The notes under the pieces were generated by a model. It searched no databases. It saw only the letters and a list, made by a program, of their open reading frames with translations, and was not told where the DNA came from. A program made the position numbers and the translations under genes. A DNA stretch of 64,000 bases from Gammaproteobacteria bacterium (GTDB taxonomy: Bacteria; Pseudomonadota; Gammaproteobacteria; Pseudomonadales; Pseudohongiellaceae): assembly GCA_041395725.1 (NCBI GenBank), contig JAWKZW010000001.1, forward strand, positions 2,232,001 to 2,296,000. The letters run 5' to 3'. Of the stretch, positions 42,830-52,141 are shown one piece after another (position 1 is the stretch's first letter; each line of letters starts with the position of its first letter).

Positions 42830-44992
42830 ATGGCTGCCAAGCAAACTTCAAATCGCTGTGTAATTAAACTGCTGCCCGAGCAATTCGAGGGTACTGGAAG
42901 CCGGCCGTTGTTGCTGCTCTCGGGCCTGTTCGTGCTGTTGAGCCTGTCCTTTGGGACAAGGGCCCAGAGCAGCGATCTGGGGCGTATAGCCTCCTGGCTG
43001 GCCCTGGACGCACCAACCGGCCACGAACACCATGCTGCCGAAGCCCTGCAGGCGAATTTTCCGGGCTGGGAGACTGACCGCTTTGGCAATCTGGTAAAAA
43101 CGATCGGCACCGGCATGCCACATCGGGTGGTGGCCTGTGCCCTCGACTCCTATGCCTATGCGGTCAGCCAGATCACAGAGCAGGGTTATCTGCGTTTACA
43201 TCGCATCGGGTCCGGGTCACGTCACCCACTCTGGGATCAGGCCCATGAGGGGCAGCAGCTGCGTATTCTGACGCGCAGTGGCCCACTGGTGGGGGTGACC
43301 GCCGTGGCCAATGGTCACTTCGCCGCGCAACACCGCAGCGAGACCGCACTGGTCTCCGCCGACGACCTGTGGTTGGACGTGGGAGCCTCCTCGGCGGGAG
43401 AAGTGGCGGAGATGGGTATCGCGCTGCTCGACCCGGCAATCAGACATCTTCCTGCCTGGTATTACGCCGATGAGGTGGCAGGCCCCCGGGCCGGTGCCCG
43501 CGTGGGATGTGGCGCGGTTTTTTCCGCTGCCGAGGCCGGCATCAACGAACAGGGGCGCACCAGTTATGTGTTAAGCACCCAGCAGGTGTTTGGCTGGACC
43601 GGGTTGGGTGCGGCACTGCGACAGCTTGCTCCGGTAGATGCGCTGGTGATGGTGGGGCCGGGGCAGTCGGAAGCGGGGCTGGAGCGCCTGGAGAGTGTCG
43701 GCAGCCGTTTCGATGCCGTGCTGGACCGTGTCGGCGTGGAGACCGTGGTGAGGCTGACTCCGGCAGTCCACAACCCGGACGCTCTGATGGAGCGCGTAAG
43801 CCTGTCTTCGGCGCAGCAGTTATTGAGCAGCCTGGTCAGAACAATCAACCCCTTTGCTCCGGTGCCAGGCTGGCAGGCGGCCCCCGCGCCGGAGCGGCCG
43901 GTGAACGATGAGCCGTCCCGCTGGGGAAGCCGCTACGCACCCACGGCCCTATTGGAAACCGCCGGGTTGCTGGACCGGCTGGCCGAATTGTCGGCCGTGC
44001 CCGGACACGAAGGTCCGGTTCGTCACCTGGTTTACAACGAGCTGCCGGATTGGGCCCGGGAGCGGGCTCAGATCGACGACATGGGTAACCTCTGGGTAGA
44101 CATGGGGCCTGCCGATGGCGAGGCCACGGTGTTTGTCGCGCACATGGACGAGGTGGGCTGGGAGGTGGCTGGCATAGAGGCCGATGGTACCGTGAACCTG
44201 ACCCGCCTGGGCGGAGCGGTTGCCACCGCCTGGGAAGGGCAGCCGGCCTTGCTGCAGCTGGATGCATTCAGCGATGGCGCCTCCGAACCGGCGCCGGCGC
44301 AGTTACGGGGCGTCTTCCTGAACCGGCAGGAGCCGCTCGCTAAGCAGCCCGAACAGGTACAGGCCTGGTTCGGCAGGGATGCTGACCAGTTGGCGGCCGC
44401 CGGTGTAAAGGTCGGTATGGGATTGACCGGATACAAGCAGGGCTATCGCATGGGACTTTATCGCTTTGGCTCCAGATCCATGGATGATCGCGTCGGCACC
44501 GCCGCCCTGGTGCTGGCCATCAAGGGTCTGGATCCAGCCGCGCTGGACCACCGGGTGATCTTTGCCTGGTCGGTGCGCGAGGAGGGCGGATTGCGCGGAG
44601 CCGGGCAGCTGGCCCGGAAATTTGGTATGCAGACCCGGCGTGTGTACAGCATCGACACCTTCGTCACCTCGGACACACCGTTGGAGTCACCGCACTTTGC
44701 CTATGCCCCGCTGGGTAACGGCCCCGTACTGCGCTCAGTTGAAAACAGCGGTCTGGCGACACCCGATGAGCTGGATAGAAACCGTAGCGTTGCCGAAAAG
44801 GCCGGTATCGAAGTACAGATAGGACTGACCCAGGGCAGCACCGATGGCACCGCGTTTACCTTTTTCGGGGCCCCCAATGCCGGTCTGTCCTGGCCCGGGC
44901 GCTACAGCCACTCACCGGCGGAAATAGCGGACCTGCGGGACATAGTGGACCTGGTGCGATTGATCGAGGCGTTTGCCAAGGCTGCGCCCTGA
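42830..44992 (+). CDS. Exported M42-type aminopeptidase with a degenerate N-terminal copy
   Basis: The ATG at 42830 gives 720 residues with a signal or anchor segment (RPLLLLSGLFVLLSLSFG). The C-terminal half is an M42/M20-type di-metal aminopeptidase: the AVPGHEGPVR start, FVAHMDEVGWEV, the DD of SRSMDDRVG, the catalytic and ligand glutamates of SVREEGGLRGAG, SIDTF and GRYSHSPAE. The N-terminal half repeats the fold (APTGHEHHAAEAL, RFGNLVKTI), but HMDE is replaced by ALDSYAYAV and other ligands are not visible, so it is probably an inactive regulatory or oligomerisation lobe. It likely trims peptides in the periplasm. Confidence 0.83.
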   Translation: MAAKQTSNRCVIKLLPEQFEGTGSRPLLLLSGLFVLLSLSFGTRAQSSDLGRIASWLALDAPTGHEHHAAEALQANFPGWETDRFGNLVKTIGTGMPHRVVACALDSYAYAVSQITEQGYLRLHRIGSGSRHPLWDQAHEGQQLRILTRSGPLVGVTAVANGHFAAQHRSETALVSADDLWLDVGASSAGEVAEMGIALLDPAIRHLPAWYYADEVAGPRAGARVGCGAVFSAAEAGINEQGRTSYVLSTQQVFGWTGLGAALRQLAPVDALVMVGPGQSEAGLERLESVGSRFDAVLDRVGVETVVRLTPAVHNPDALMERVSLSSAQQLLSSLVRTINPFAPVPGWQAAPAPERPVNDEPSRWGSRYAPTALLETAGLLDRLAELSAVPGHEGPVRHLVYNELPDWARERAQIDDMGNLWVDMGPADGEATVFVAHMDEVGWEVAGIEADGTVNLTRLGGAVATAWEGQPALLQLDAFSDGASEPAPAQLRGVFLNRQEPLAKQPEQVQAWFGRDADQLAAAGVKVGMGLTGYKQGYRMGLYRFGSRSMDDRVGTAALVLAIKGLDPAALDHRVIFAWSVREEGGLRGAGQLARKFGMQTRRVYSIDTFVTSDTPLESPHFAYAPLGNGPVLRSVENSGLATPDELDRNRSVAEKAGIEVQIGLTQGSTDGTAFTFFGAPNAGLSWPGRYSHSPAEIADLRDIVDLVRLIEAFAKAAP

Positions 44993-45232
44993 GGAGGAAC
45001 CCTGAACGTAGACAGCCGAAAGCTGCGGCTGAACGCCCGTTGACGGCAATCCTGAATGCGGCGTTGTAGAGTTGCTCCTCTGGCGCCCCTGGGGAAGCTT
45101 CACAGCACCAGAGCCCAATTAGCCGTTGAAGGGGGCAGACCCACCATAAAGAAAGAGAGAATTAACAACAGTAGTAGCAACAGGAAGAATAAAACGGAAG
45201 GCGACGACCTTCGGCGAAGAGGAAACCCTATC

Positions 45233-46426
45233 ATGCTGAGAAAAACCACCCTGATGCTGGCACTGGCTGCGCTGATTACAAGCCTGCCGGTGCTGGCCCA
45301 GTACCCGCAGAGTCTGCTCAATCAGAAAAGCACCTTTAACCGGCTTGGGGCGACGGCCCTGGGCGAACCCTTTGTCGGGGTGACGACCTCGGCAGGCCTG
45401 CAGACCGGATTGTTTCCCATCCGCAGTACCGGCGTGTCGACGGCGCCGATCGTGCAGGCCGCTGAGCAGTTTCTGGCGACCCTGGATGACGTGCAACTGA
45501 GCCGCAGCCACTTCGCCTATGACGACCCCGAGTGGCGCAACTGGTCCAATGTGGACGTCGGCATTTTTGCCCGTCACGGTCTCAGCCTGGAGGAGATGAG
45601 TGCTAGTCAGAAACAGGCGGCCTGGAACCTGCTGGAAGTGTCATTGAGTGCCAAGGGACTGCAGCAGACCCGCGACATCATGAAGACCGAGCAGACCCTG
45701 CTGGAATTGAACGGTGAGCCGATCCGCTACGGGGAAGAAAAATACTATGTCACCCTGATGGGCATCCCGTCAGCCGAGGAGCCCTGGGGCTGGCAGCTGG
45801 ACGGGCACCATCTGGTGATCAACTTCTTTGTGCTGGGCGATCAGGTGGTGATGACACCCGCTTTCTGGGGCGGGGAGCCGGTATTTGCGGAATCCGGCCA
45901 GTACGCCGGCAACGTGATTCTGCAGGCTGAGCAGGATCGCGGCCTGGCGTTCATGCAGTCCCTGGATGCTTCGCAACGGGCCCGCGCCACGCTGAGTGCA
46001 GACAAGGTACGCAACGACCAGCTGGCCGCCGCCAATGAGGACAACCTGGTACTCGATTACGCAGGCATCCCCGGCTCGGCGCTTACGGGCGCCCAGCGCC
46101 AGCAATTGCTGGAACTGATCCGTGTCTACGTGGGCAACCTGACCGAGCCGCAGTCCCTGGTCCATATGGAAGCAGTGGCCCAACACCTGGATGACTCCTG
46201 GTTTGCCTGGATCGGCGGAGTAGACGCCGATGCGGTGTTTTATTACCGGATTCACAGCCCGGTGATTCTGATTGAGTTCGATCATCAGAACCCGGTCGGC
46301 ACCCTGCAGAAAAATGCCCGCGGCATACCTACCCGCGATCATATCCATACCGTGGTACGCACCCCCAACGGCAATGACTATGGCAAGGATCTTTTGCGGC
46401 AACACCTGGAGTCCCACCCACACTGA
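45233..46426 (+). CDS. Exported DUF3500 protein
   Basis: The ATG at 45233, nine bases after AAGAGGA, gives 397 residues with a signal peptide (KTTLMLALAALITSLPVLAQ). The mature part matches DUF3500: GWQLDGHHLVINFFVLGDQV and VMTPAFWGGEP in the core and a late IHSPVILIEFDHQNPVG with RDHIHTVVRTPNGNDYG. The latter histidine-rich ends could bind a metal, but the function is unknown. Upstream codons in frame lie in a low-complexity stretch and are not used. Confidence 0.85.
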   Translation: MLRKTTLMLALAALITSLPVLAQYPQSLLNQKSTFNRLGATALGEPFVGVTTSAGLQTGLFPIRSTGVSTAPIVQAAEQFLATLDDVQLSRSHFAYDDPEWRNWSNVDVGIFARHGLSLEEMSASQKQAAWNLLEVSLSAKGLQQTRDIMKTEQTLLELNGEPIRYGEEKYYVTLMGIPSAEEPWGWQLDGHHLVINFFVLGDQVVMTPAFWGGEPVFAESGQYAGNVILQAEQDRGLAFMQSLDASQRARATLSADKVRNDQLAAANEDNLVLDYAGIPGSALTGAQRQQLLELIRVYVGNLTEPQSLVHMEAVAQHLDDSWFAWIGGVDADAVFYYRIHSPVILIEFDHQNPVGTLQKNARGIPTRDHIHTVVRTPNGNDYGKDLLRQHLESHPH

Positions 46427-46481
46427 TGATCCCGGGTTGGATCCGGGCGCATCCGTCCCGGGTCGTTAACGGGAAAATATC

Positions 46482-46503
46482 AGGTCGCCTCTGATTGATT
46501 GCC
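46482..46503. repeat. Single arm of the dispersed palindromic repeat
   Basis: AGGTCGCCTCTGATTGATTG, 26 bases before the start of the aldo/keto reductase gene. Confidence 0.45.
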
Positions 46504-46528
46504 ACAACGCTCTGCGGGAGTTTTTGTA

Positions 46529-47482
46529 ATGAAAAAATTGGTTTGTGATAACGGGTACGGTTTGCCGGCGCTGGGCCTGGGCACCTGGAAATCGGAACCC
46601 GGTGAGGTCTACGCGGCGGTTCGCGAAGCTGTTCGCCTCGGTTATCGGCATATTGATTGTGCAGCCATCTACGGCAATGAGGCCGAGATAGGCAAGGCCC
46701 TGGCAGATGCCATGGCGGGCGGCGACGTGCAGCGTTCCGAGTTATGGATAACCTCCAAATTATGGAATGACTCACATAGAAAAGAAGACGTACAGCCGGC
46801 CCTGGAGAAAACCCTCGGGGATCTGCAGCTGGATTACCTCGATCTTTATCTGATGCACTGGCCGATTGCTTTCCGCAAAGGGGTGAGTTTTCCTCACGGG
46901 CGTGAAGAATTTCATACCCTGAATGAAGTTCCTCTCCCCGAAACCTGGAGCGCCATGGAATCCTGTGTCGACCTCGGACTGACCCGCCATATCGGGACTT
47001 CCAATTTCAGCGTCACCAAGCTGCAGACACTGCTCGGCGGGTGTCGCATTCGTCCCAGTGTCAATCAGGTCGAGCTGCACCCGCTCCTGACCCAGCAGAA
47101 GCTGAAGAAATTCTGCGACAGCAACCGGATTCTGTTGACCGCCTATTCCCCCCTGGGGTCCCGGGACCGGAACCCGGCCTTCAAGGCCAAGGATGAGCCC
47201 GACCTGCTGGCCATCGATGTGATAGCGGAAATAGCGGCCGCCCGTGGGATCACACCGGCACAGGTACTGCTGGCCTGGGCGGTGAACCGGGGTACTTCCG
47301 TGATCCCCAAGTCGGTCAATCCGCAGCGCCTGAAGAGTAATCTGGAGGCCGCGGCAATCACGCTGGACGACGCGGAGATGGCACGTATCGACGGGCTGGA
47401 TCGCCACTACCGCTATGTGACCGGCTCTTTCTTTGCAGGCAGGCACAGTCCCTATACCATAGGGGGGATCTGGGACGAGTAA
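46529..47482 (+). CDS. Aldo/keto reductase
   Basis: The 317-residue TIM-barrel NADPH-dependent reductase has its catalytic tetrad visible: D43 and Y48 in HIDCAAIYGNE, K77 in ITSKLWN and H110 in YLMHWP. The cofactor-binding end is TSVIPKSVNPQRLKSNL. It reduces aldehydes or ketones in the cytoplasm. The substrate is not evident. The ATG at 46529 follows GGGAG at a normal distance. The C-terminal tail (FFAGRHSPYTIGGIWDE) resembles eukaryotic-like aldose reductase members more than E. coli DkgA, although the meaning of that is unclear. Confidence 0.92.
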   Translation: MKKLVCDNGYGLPALGLGTWKSEPGEVYAAVREAVRLGYRHIDCAAIYGNEAEIGKALADAMAGGDVQRSELWITSKLWNDSHRKEDVQPALEKTLGDLQLDYLDLYLMHWPIAFRKGVSFPHGREEFHTLNEVPLPETWSAMESCVDLGLTRHIGTSNFSVTKLQTLLGGCRIRPSVNQVELHPLLTQQKLKKFCDSNRILLTAYSPLGSRDRNPAFKAKDEPDLLAIDVIAEIAAARGITPAQVLLAWAVNRGTSVIPKSVNPQRLKSNLEAAAITLDDAEMARIDGLDRHYRYVTGSFFAGRHSPYTIGGIWDE

Positions 47483-47564
47483 TAATGTCAGGCAATCTGC
47501 GTCAATCCATTGCGTTCGTTAATCGCAGGCCCTTCGCGGGCTTGCACTTCAGCAGGTGGCTCTA

Positions 47565-48257
47565 TTGAAAACTATAGGTTTGCTTGGTGGTATGAGTTGG
47601 GAAAGCACGGCAGGTTACTACCGGGCGATCAACCAGGGAGTGAAGGAAGCACTGGGCGGCCTGCATTCAGCCCGGATTGTCATGGTGAGTGTGGATTTTC
47701 AGCCGCTGGAAGAAATGCAGCGCGCCGGGGACTGGGATCGCATTACGGCTGTCCTGGTTCAGGCGGCCACTCAGGTGGAACGGGCCGGCGCGGACTTCCT
47801 GCTGATCTGTACCAATACCATGCACAGGGTGGCGCCTGCCATCGAGTCTGCCATCAATATTCCTCTGCTGCATCTTGCCGATGCGACCGCCGAGGAAATT
47901 GTGCAGGCCGGTATCCGTCGGGTGGGCCTGCTGGGTACTGCCTTTACCATGGAACAGACCTTCTACAAGGGACGCCTGCAGGAAAAGTACGGGATCGAAG
48001 TGATCGTGCCGGAGGCAGCGGCCAGGGACCGGGTCCATCGGGTAATTTACGATGAACTCTGTCTCGGCAGGATCGAACCGCAGTCCCGCGCTGACTACCT
48101 CCGTATCATCGATCAGCTTGCCGGGCAGGGGGCTGAGGCGATTATTCTCGGCTGCACTGAAATAGGCATGCTGATCGGTCATAGCGATACCGATGTCAGG
48201 CTTATAGATACCACGGCGGTGCATGCCCGCAAGGCGGTGGAGTTGGCTCTTGCATAG
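47565..48257 (+). CDS. Aspartate/glutamate racemase family protein (TTG start)
   Basis: Starting at TTG 47565, five bases after AGGTGG, the protein begins KTIGLLGGMSWESTAGYYR, the exact N-terminus of the aspartate racemase family. A longer GTG frame would bury the ribosome site. The 230-residue enzyme has both catalytic cysteines (C82 in ICTNTMH and C197 in LGCTEIG), so it is probably an active, cofactor-independent amino acid racemase giving D-aspartate or a related D-amino acid. It lies 82 bases after the aldo/keto reductase gene. A complete pair of dispersed repeat arms follows the stop. Confidence 0.9.
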   Translation: MKTIGLLGGMSWESTAGYYRAINQGVKEALGGLHSARIVMVSVDFQPLEEMQRAGDWDRITAVLVQAATQVERAGADFLLICTNTMHRVAPAIESAINIPLLHLADATAEEIVQAGIRRVGLLGTAFTMEQTFYKGRLQEKYGIEVIVPEAAARDRVHRVIYDELCLGRIEPQSRADYLRIIDQLAGQGAEAIILGCTEIGMLIGHSDTDVRLIDTTAVHARKAVELALA

Positions 48258-48260
48258 ATC

Positions 48261-48317
48261 AGGGAACCTCTGATCAGACTTCCAAAGAGCATCGCAGCAG
48301 TAGATCTGAGGTTCCTT
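48261..48317. repeat. Pair of arms of the dispersed palindromic repeat
   Basis: AGGGAACCTCTGATC (48261-48275) and GATCTGAGGTTCCTT (48303-48317) are inverted with 13 of 15 matches, between the racemase stop and the GNAT start. Confidence 0.6.
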
Positions 48318-48337
48318 GGCTGAACTCAGGAACGGTC

Positions 48338-48781
48338 ATGAATATAGAAATTCGTCCCGCAGGGGACAATGACGGAGATTTCCTCTATCGTGTCAAGCAT
48401 GAGGCCCTGGGCCCCCTGATCGAATCCAGATGGGGCTGGCACGAGGAATACCAGCGGGGCCTGCACGAGAAGGACTGGCAGGAAAAGCCCTGGTCTGTCA
48501 TCTACGCCGATGGCGCTGCCATTGGCACGGTGTCAGTGGACCGGCGGGAGAAAGCAGTACGATTGGGCGCTTTCTACCTGCTTCCCGAGCACCAGAATCA
48601 AGGTATCGGATCCCAGGTGCTGGACAGAATCCTTTACAGCTGCGACAAAGACCAACGCGACTGTGTGGTCAGCCTGCTGATCGGCAACAGGGCCTGCTCG
48701 CTGTTCAAACGCCATGGGTTCCGGGAAATAGACAGTGACGGGGCCCATACCAGGCTGCTGCGCAACTGGCGCTATCCCTGA
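48338..48781 (+). CDS. GNAT family N-acetyltransferase
   Basis: The 147-residue protein has a GNAT fold: an N-terminal receptor helix region (HEEYQRGLHEKDWQE), central strand GTVSVDRREKAVRLGAFYLL, the acetyl-CoA pyrophosphate loop PEHQNQGIGSQVLD and a C-terminal NRACSLFKRHGFREIDSD. It would acetylate an amine in the cytoplasm. The substrate is unknown. Confidence 0.92.
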   Translation: MNIEIRPAGDNDGDFLYRVKHEALGPLIESRWGWHEEYQRGLHEKDWQEKPWSVIYADGAAIGTVSVDRREKAVRLGAFYLLPEHQNQGIGSQVLDRILYSCDKDQRDCVVSLLIGNRACSLFKRHGFREIDSDGAHTRLLRNWRYP

Positions 48782-48918
48782 GGCTATGGGGCAGCGCCAG
48801 GCTGATTTTCTAATTGCGGCCGCTGTGTGCATATTTTAGACTCGAGCCATAAACCCCGGTAACGGGGCCAGAAAGCGAAAATTACAAGAAAATTACAATA
48901 AACAACGGGAGAGAGCTG

Positions 48919-49458
48919 ATGAGTGAGCTGACGACAGGTGGCGGGAAATCCAGATTGCCGATCATTCTTGGCGGAGGGCTTGGCGGCCTGGTGGTCGCAG
49001 CGGTTCTCGGGTTTATGATCTACTCCTCTATCTGTCCCTGCGAACGTACCCCCGGGGGATTCCTGTTTGGCGAACGCCCGGAACAGCCGGTCAGCGACTG
49101 GAGTTTTGCCAACCAGGTTGAACTCTGCCAGATTCAGATCTGGGCCGGCATCCGCCCCCATTCCATCAATCTTAACTGCATGGCGACCCCTGACGGCAAT
49201 CTCTATCTCAGCTGCTCGGTGTGTGACACCAAATACTGGGCTGCCCGGGTGGGAGAAAATGAGCAGGGTCGCCTGAGGCTGAACGGGGTGGTATACCCGA
49301 TAGTGCTGAATCGGGTCACGGACCCCGCGGAGATGGATCGTGCCTGGCAGGCCCGGGATGCCAAGCTCAACTCCCTGCCGAATCCGGTGGGGGCGCCGAC
49401 ACCCGGTGCGCCGCGGGCAGAGCGCTGGTGGACATACCGGATTGAGTACGCCAGCTAG
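48919..49458 (+). CDS. Hypothetical single-pass membrane protein
   Basis: The 179-residue protein has one membrane segment (about 14-36, IILGGGLGGLVVAAVLGFMI) and a soluble remainder with several cysteines (ICPCERT, QVELCQIQ, LNCMATP, LSCSVCDTK) that could bind metal or form disulfides if exported. The end ERWWTYRIEY is a rather distinctive motif, but I cannot assign a family. The ATG follows CGGGAGAGAG. No neighbour suggests a function. Confidence 0.7.
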   Translation: MSELTTGGGKSRLPIILGGGLGGLVVAAVLGFMIYSSICPCERTPGGFLFGERPEQPVSDWSFANQVELCQIQIWAGIRPHSINLNCMATPDGNLYLSCSVCDTKYWAARVGENEQGRLRLNGVVYPIVLNRVTDPAEMDRAWQARDAKLNSLPNPVGAPTPGAPRAERWWTYRIEYAS

Positions 49459-49669
49459 CGTGTTGAATAGCGTCATGGGCAGGGCCTGCCAGGCAGAAAC
49501 TGGCAAAAAGGCGCAGTATTCAGGACGTGAATGAGATGAGCCTGTTTTCAGCCAGATCCTGGCCGCGCAATAATTTTTCAACAGTCAGTCAGGGTCCGAC
49601 CGTATTCTCAGATCAGCAGATTTCGGTAAATAGCAAAGATAAATTCATCCAAATCCAAGGAGTAAAGTG

Positions 49670-50641
49670 ATGGCTACAATAAAAAACAGTAAGAATCGCG
49701 GTGTTCTGGCGTCGGTTGCCTGTGGCGCCGCCTTATTGACCACCGGTTCAGTCTGGGCCCAGGGGCAGTCCTGGGTGGATCTGGCCGTGCATAATTTCGG
49801 CGCCCCCATCAACACCATGTGGGCGGAGGGTGAGCTTTCTTTCGCCGATGACGGCACCATGGTTTTCTGCAGCGCCAGGGAAGACATGGCAGTCGCGCCC
49901 GGTGACCCGAAAGATCTGTACATCGCAACCTTCAATCCGGAGACCGGCACCTGGAACGAGCCGGAAAACATGGGTATCCCGATTAATGCGGCACCGGCCA
50001 CCGACGTGGACCGGCTGCGCCGGGGCGACGACAGGGAGCCCTGGATCACGGCCGATGGCAACACGATCTACTTCAAGTCGGACCGCCTCGCTACCAGCAA
50101 TCCCAACAATGCCACGGACCTGTTTGTCACCCGCAAGGTAAATGGCCAGTGGACCGAGCCGGAGCTGCTGGGTTACCCCATCAGCACCAATGAAGGTAAT
50201 GAACACTGCCCGGCCATCCTGCAGGATGGTGAGACACTGTGCTTCGCGTCCCGTCGCGCTGGTGGCTATGGCGGCTCCGACATCTGGTGCTCCCAACAGG
50301 ATGCCAGCGGCAACTGGATGGAACCGGTAAACCAGGGCCCCAACATCAATACCGCCGCCGAGGAATTCCATTTCACCCAGGACACCAGCGGCGTGGTGTA
50401 TTTCACCTCCAATCGCGAGGGTGGGCTGGGAGACATGGACCTGTGGGGCAGCATGCAACTGGGCCCCAACAACTGGGGGCCGTCCTTTAACCTGGGGCCC
50501 CACGTGAATACTGCCGCCAGTGATATGTGCCCGGCTCTGCCGCCCGGCGGGGAGACCTTCAGCTGGTTCTCGAACCGCCAGGACAACAGTCTGGGCAATA
50601 TAGATATTTTCTGGACCCAGAAGCTTAATGTTGGTCAGTAA
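49670..50641 (+). CDS. Exported PD40/WD40-like beta-propeller protein
   Basis: The ATG at 49670, seven bases after AAGGAG, gives 323 residues with a signal peptide (SVACGAALLTTGSVWAQ). The mature part has TolB-type PD40 repeats, each with a D-strand such as DDGTMVFCSARED, ADGNTIYFKSDR, QDGETLCFASRRAGGYGGSD, DTSGVVYFTSNREGGLGDMD and PGGETFSWFSNRQDNSLGNID. It is a propeller used for protein or ligand binding in the periplasm. No enzymatic site is visible. It stands before a gene-free stretch. Confidence 0.85.
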   Translation: MATIKNSKNRGVLASVACGAALLTTGSVWAQGQSWVDLAVHNFGAPINTMWAEGELSFADDGTMVFCSAREDMAVAPGDPKDLYIATFNPETGTWNEPENMGIPINAAPATDVDRLRRGDDREPWITADGNTIYFKSDRLATSNPNNATDLFVTRKVNGQWTEPELLGYPISTNEGNEHCPAILQDGETLCFASRRAGGYGGSDIWCSQQDASGNWMEPVNQGPNINTAAEEFHFTQDTSGVVYFTSNREGGLGDMDLWGSMQLGPNNWGPSFNLGPHVNTAASDMCPALPPGGETFSWFSNRQDNSLGNIDIFWTQKLNVGQ

Positions 50642-50808
50642 CCGGTGATCCTGTTGGCTTCCCGGACGCGCGACTGTGCCGTCCGGAGGCCGCATCGGCG
50701 CGGGCTGATCTGAGTCGCCGGTTGCTGTCTCTCGAGGCAACCCACACTCTCTGCTCTTTTATTGCAAGTAACGCAGGACTGGAACGGTAAGTAGCATGAT
50801 TCGAGGAC

Positions 50809-50952
50809 GCGCCGGGTCAGGGGAATCTGATCCTCCGCAACTTGCACCCCTCCGGGGTTCCCTCCCTCGGTCAGGAGCCCGCAGGCGGTCACCTTCGGTC
50901 AGTCGGTGCGGCGTTCTGATTGCCCCGTCCTCAGATTCCCCTGACCCGGCGC
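50809..50952. repeat. Long palindromic element B with perfect 22-bp arms
   Basis: The ends 50809-50830 and 50931-50952 are a perfect 22-base inverted repeat. The interior (CCCCTCCGGGGT, GGCGGTCA, TTGATTGC-like segments) aligns with element A at 30919-31066, but the arms differ in sequence while remaining complementary. The flanking stretch 50642-51472 (831 bp) contains no recognisable gene. Confidence 0.85.
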
Positions 50953-51310
50953 TCAGTGCGAAACCTCTGGCTTCTGCGTTCTTCCAAGCCTTGTGAACTG
51001 TCTCAGTTGAAACGTTCAGGCACGATTCTTTCTGGCACTCCCTGATGGCCACCGATCCCTGACTGAGCCTCAAGACGAACGTTTATAACACCCACCTTTT
51101 TGACACTCACCAATCGCTGCCGATGTGTTCGAAGCCGCCTGACTGCGCTTTTTGCTGAAGCCTGAGTCATGGTCATGCAGGCTGGAGTGCAACTTTCCGG
51201 TTTGTTAAATCCGTCAGCAACCCTGTAGCCATAATCGCAGTCGCGCAAGAATCGAAGCCATGCAAAGTAAACTTTTACACAACTTCAAGCTGAGGACTGC
51301 CGGGGGCCTT

Positions 51311-51354
51311 GTGCGGCTGCAATCAAGGACCAGCGCTGAACGGCGAAAAATGAC
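51311..51354 (-). repeat. 44-bp fragment nearly identical to part of element A
   Basis: On the minus strand this matches 31002-31044 (right-centre part of element A) with a single one-base insertion. It shows recent common descent of the two intergenic loci. Confidence 0.85.
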
Positions 51355-51472
51355 AAAGCTTCCAGCTGGTCTCGTTTATTCGGCCCTGCTACCTGAACCC
51401 CAGGACTCGGTATCTAAAACAACCCATTGACAGTAAAATTACAAATCCCGCAGACACCTCTGGAATCCCGTT

Positions 51473-52141
51473 ATGAAATTTTCTCATCTTAGAATTCTCT
51501 CTGTGCTCCTGCTTACCGGTCTGACAGCCTGCGCCACATCGCCCCAATTTCAAGCCAGCCAGGCTGCATTGGCGGGCGATCCGGTGGCAATGTGGCAGGA
51601 CGGCCAGGAGGCGGTGAGCCTGGGTGAAGCTCAGGTTGCCCGGGGTGAGGAGCGGGTTCTTCGTGGTCAGAGCATAATCAGTGACGGCGAAACCATGGTC
51701 GGTAACGGTACCAACCTGGTTAACGTGAGCCAGGACAACTACCTGCTTACAGTCCGCGACCTGGGCGAAGCTGAGTCACCCGAGGAACTGCGGGAGGAAA
51801 TTAATAAACTCAGGGAAATCCTGAATGTCTGGGAGGAGGGCGAGGACCTCATCTCACAGGGCAATCGACGCATCGCCGATGGCAATGAGCGCATAGAGGA
51901 AGGCCGCAGCATCGTGTTCGAAGGGCAGAATCTCGTCGCGACCGGCCGCAATATGATTCAAAGTTCGGAGCAATTACGTCGGGACCAGGAAGCCCGCATG
52001 ATGGAACAGGAGAATCAGGGTCTGGAAGCGCCCGTCAGCCCAGGCAATCCAGCAACATCGGTGACCCCGCCCGTGCGCACGCCGGCGACAGGCCTGCAAC
52101 CAGCGCCTGATCAGGGTCAGTCTGCGCCACCCCAGGGATAG
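51473..52141 (+). CDS. Lipoprotein with two blocks of glycine heptad repeats
   Basis: The 222-residue protein has a lipoprotein signal (ILSVLLLTGLTAC, lipidated C20). Glycines fall at residues 44, 51, 58, 65, 72, 79 and again at 123, 130, 137, 144, 151, 158, exactly seven apart, with a hydrophobic residue four positions later in nearly all (GEAQVAR, GEERVLR, GQSIISD; GNRRIAD, GNERIEE, GRSIVFE). This gives two six-heptad helical segments, likely to pair as a coiled coil, separated by a charged linker (80-122), and a proline-rich tail (about 188-222). It is probably anchored in the outer membrane and reaches into the periplasm. I know no named family with this pattern. Confidence 0.85.
   Translation: MKFSHLRILSVLLLTGLTACATSPQFQASQAALAGDPVAMWQDGQEAVSLGEAQVARGEERVLRGQSIISDGETMVGNGTNLVNVSQDNYLLTVRDLGEAESPEELREEINKLREILNVWEEGEDLISQGNRRIADGNERIEEGRSIVFEGQNLVATGRNMIQSSEQLRRDQEARMMEQENQGLEAPVSPGNPATSVTPPVRTPATGLQPAPDQGQSAPPQG

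Noticed and set aside
50809..50952. Simple transcription terminators explaining the long palindromes
   Set aside because: Arms of 19-22 bp are separated by about 100 bases with nested hairpins and no T-runs, unlike the five short terminators in the window.
51003..51248. 81-codon minus-strand frame in the gene-free stretch
   Set aside because: No start with a ribosome site and no recognisable domain; lies among repeat debris.
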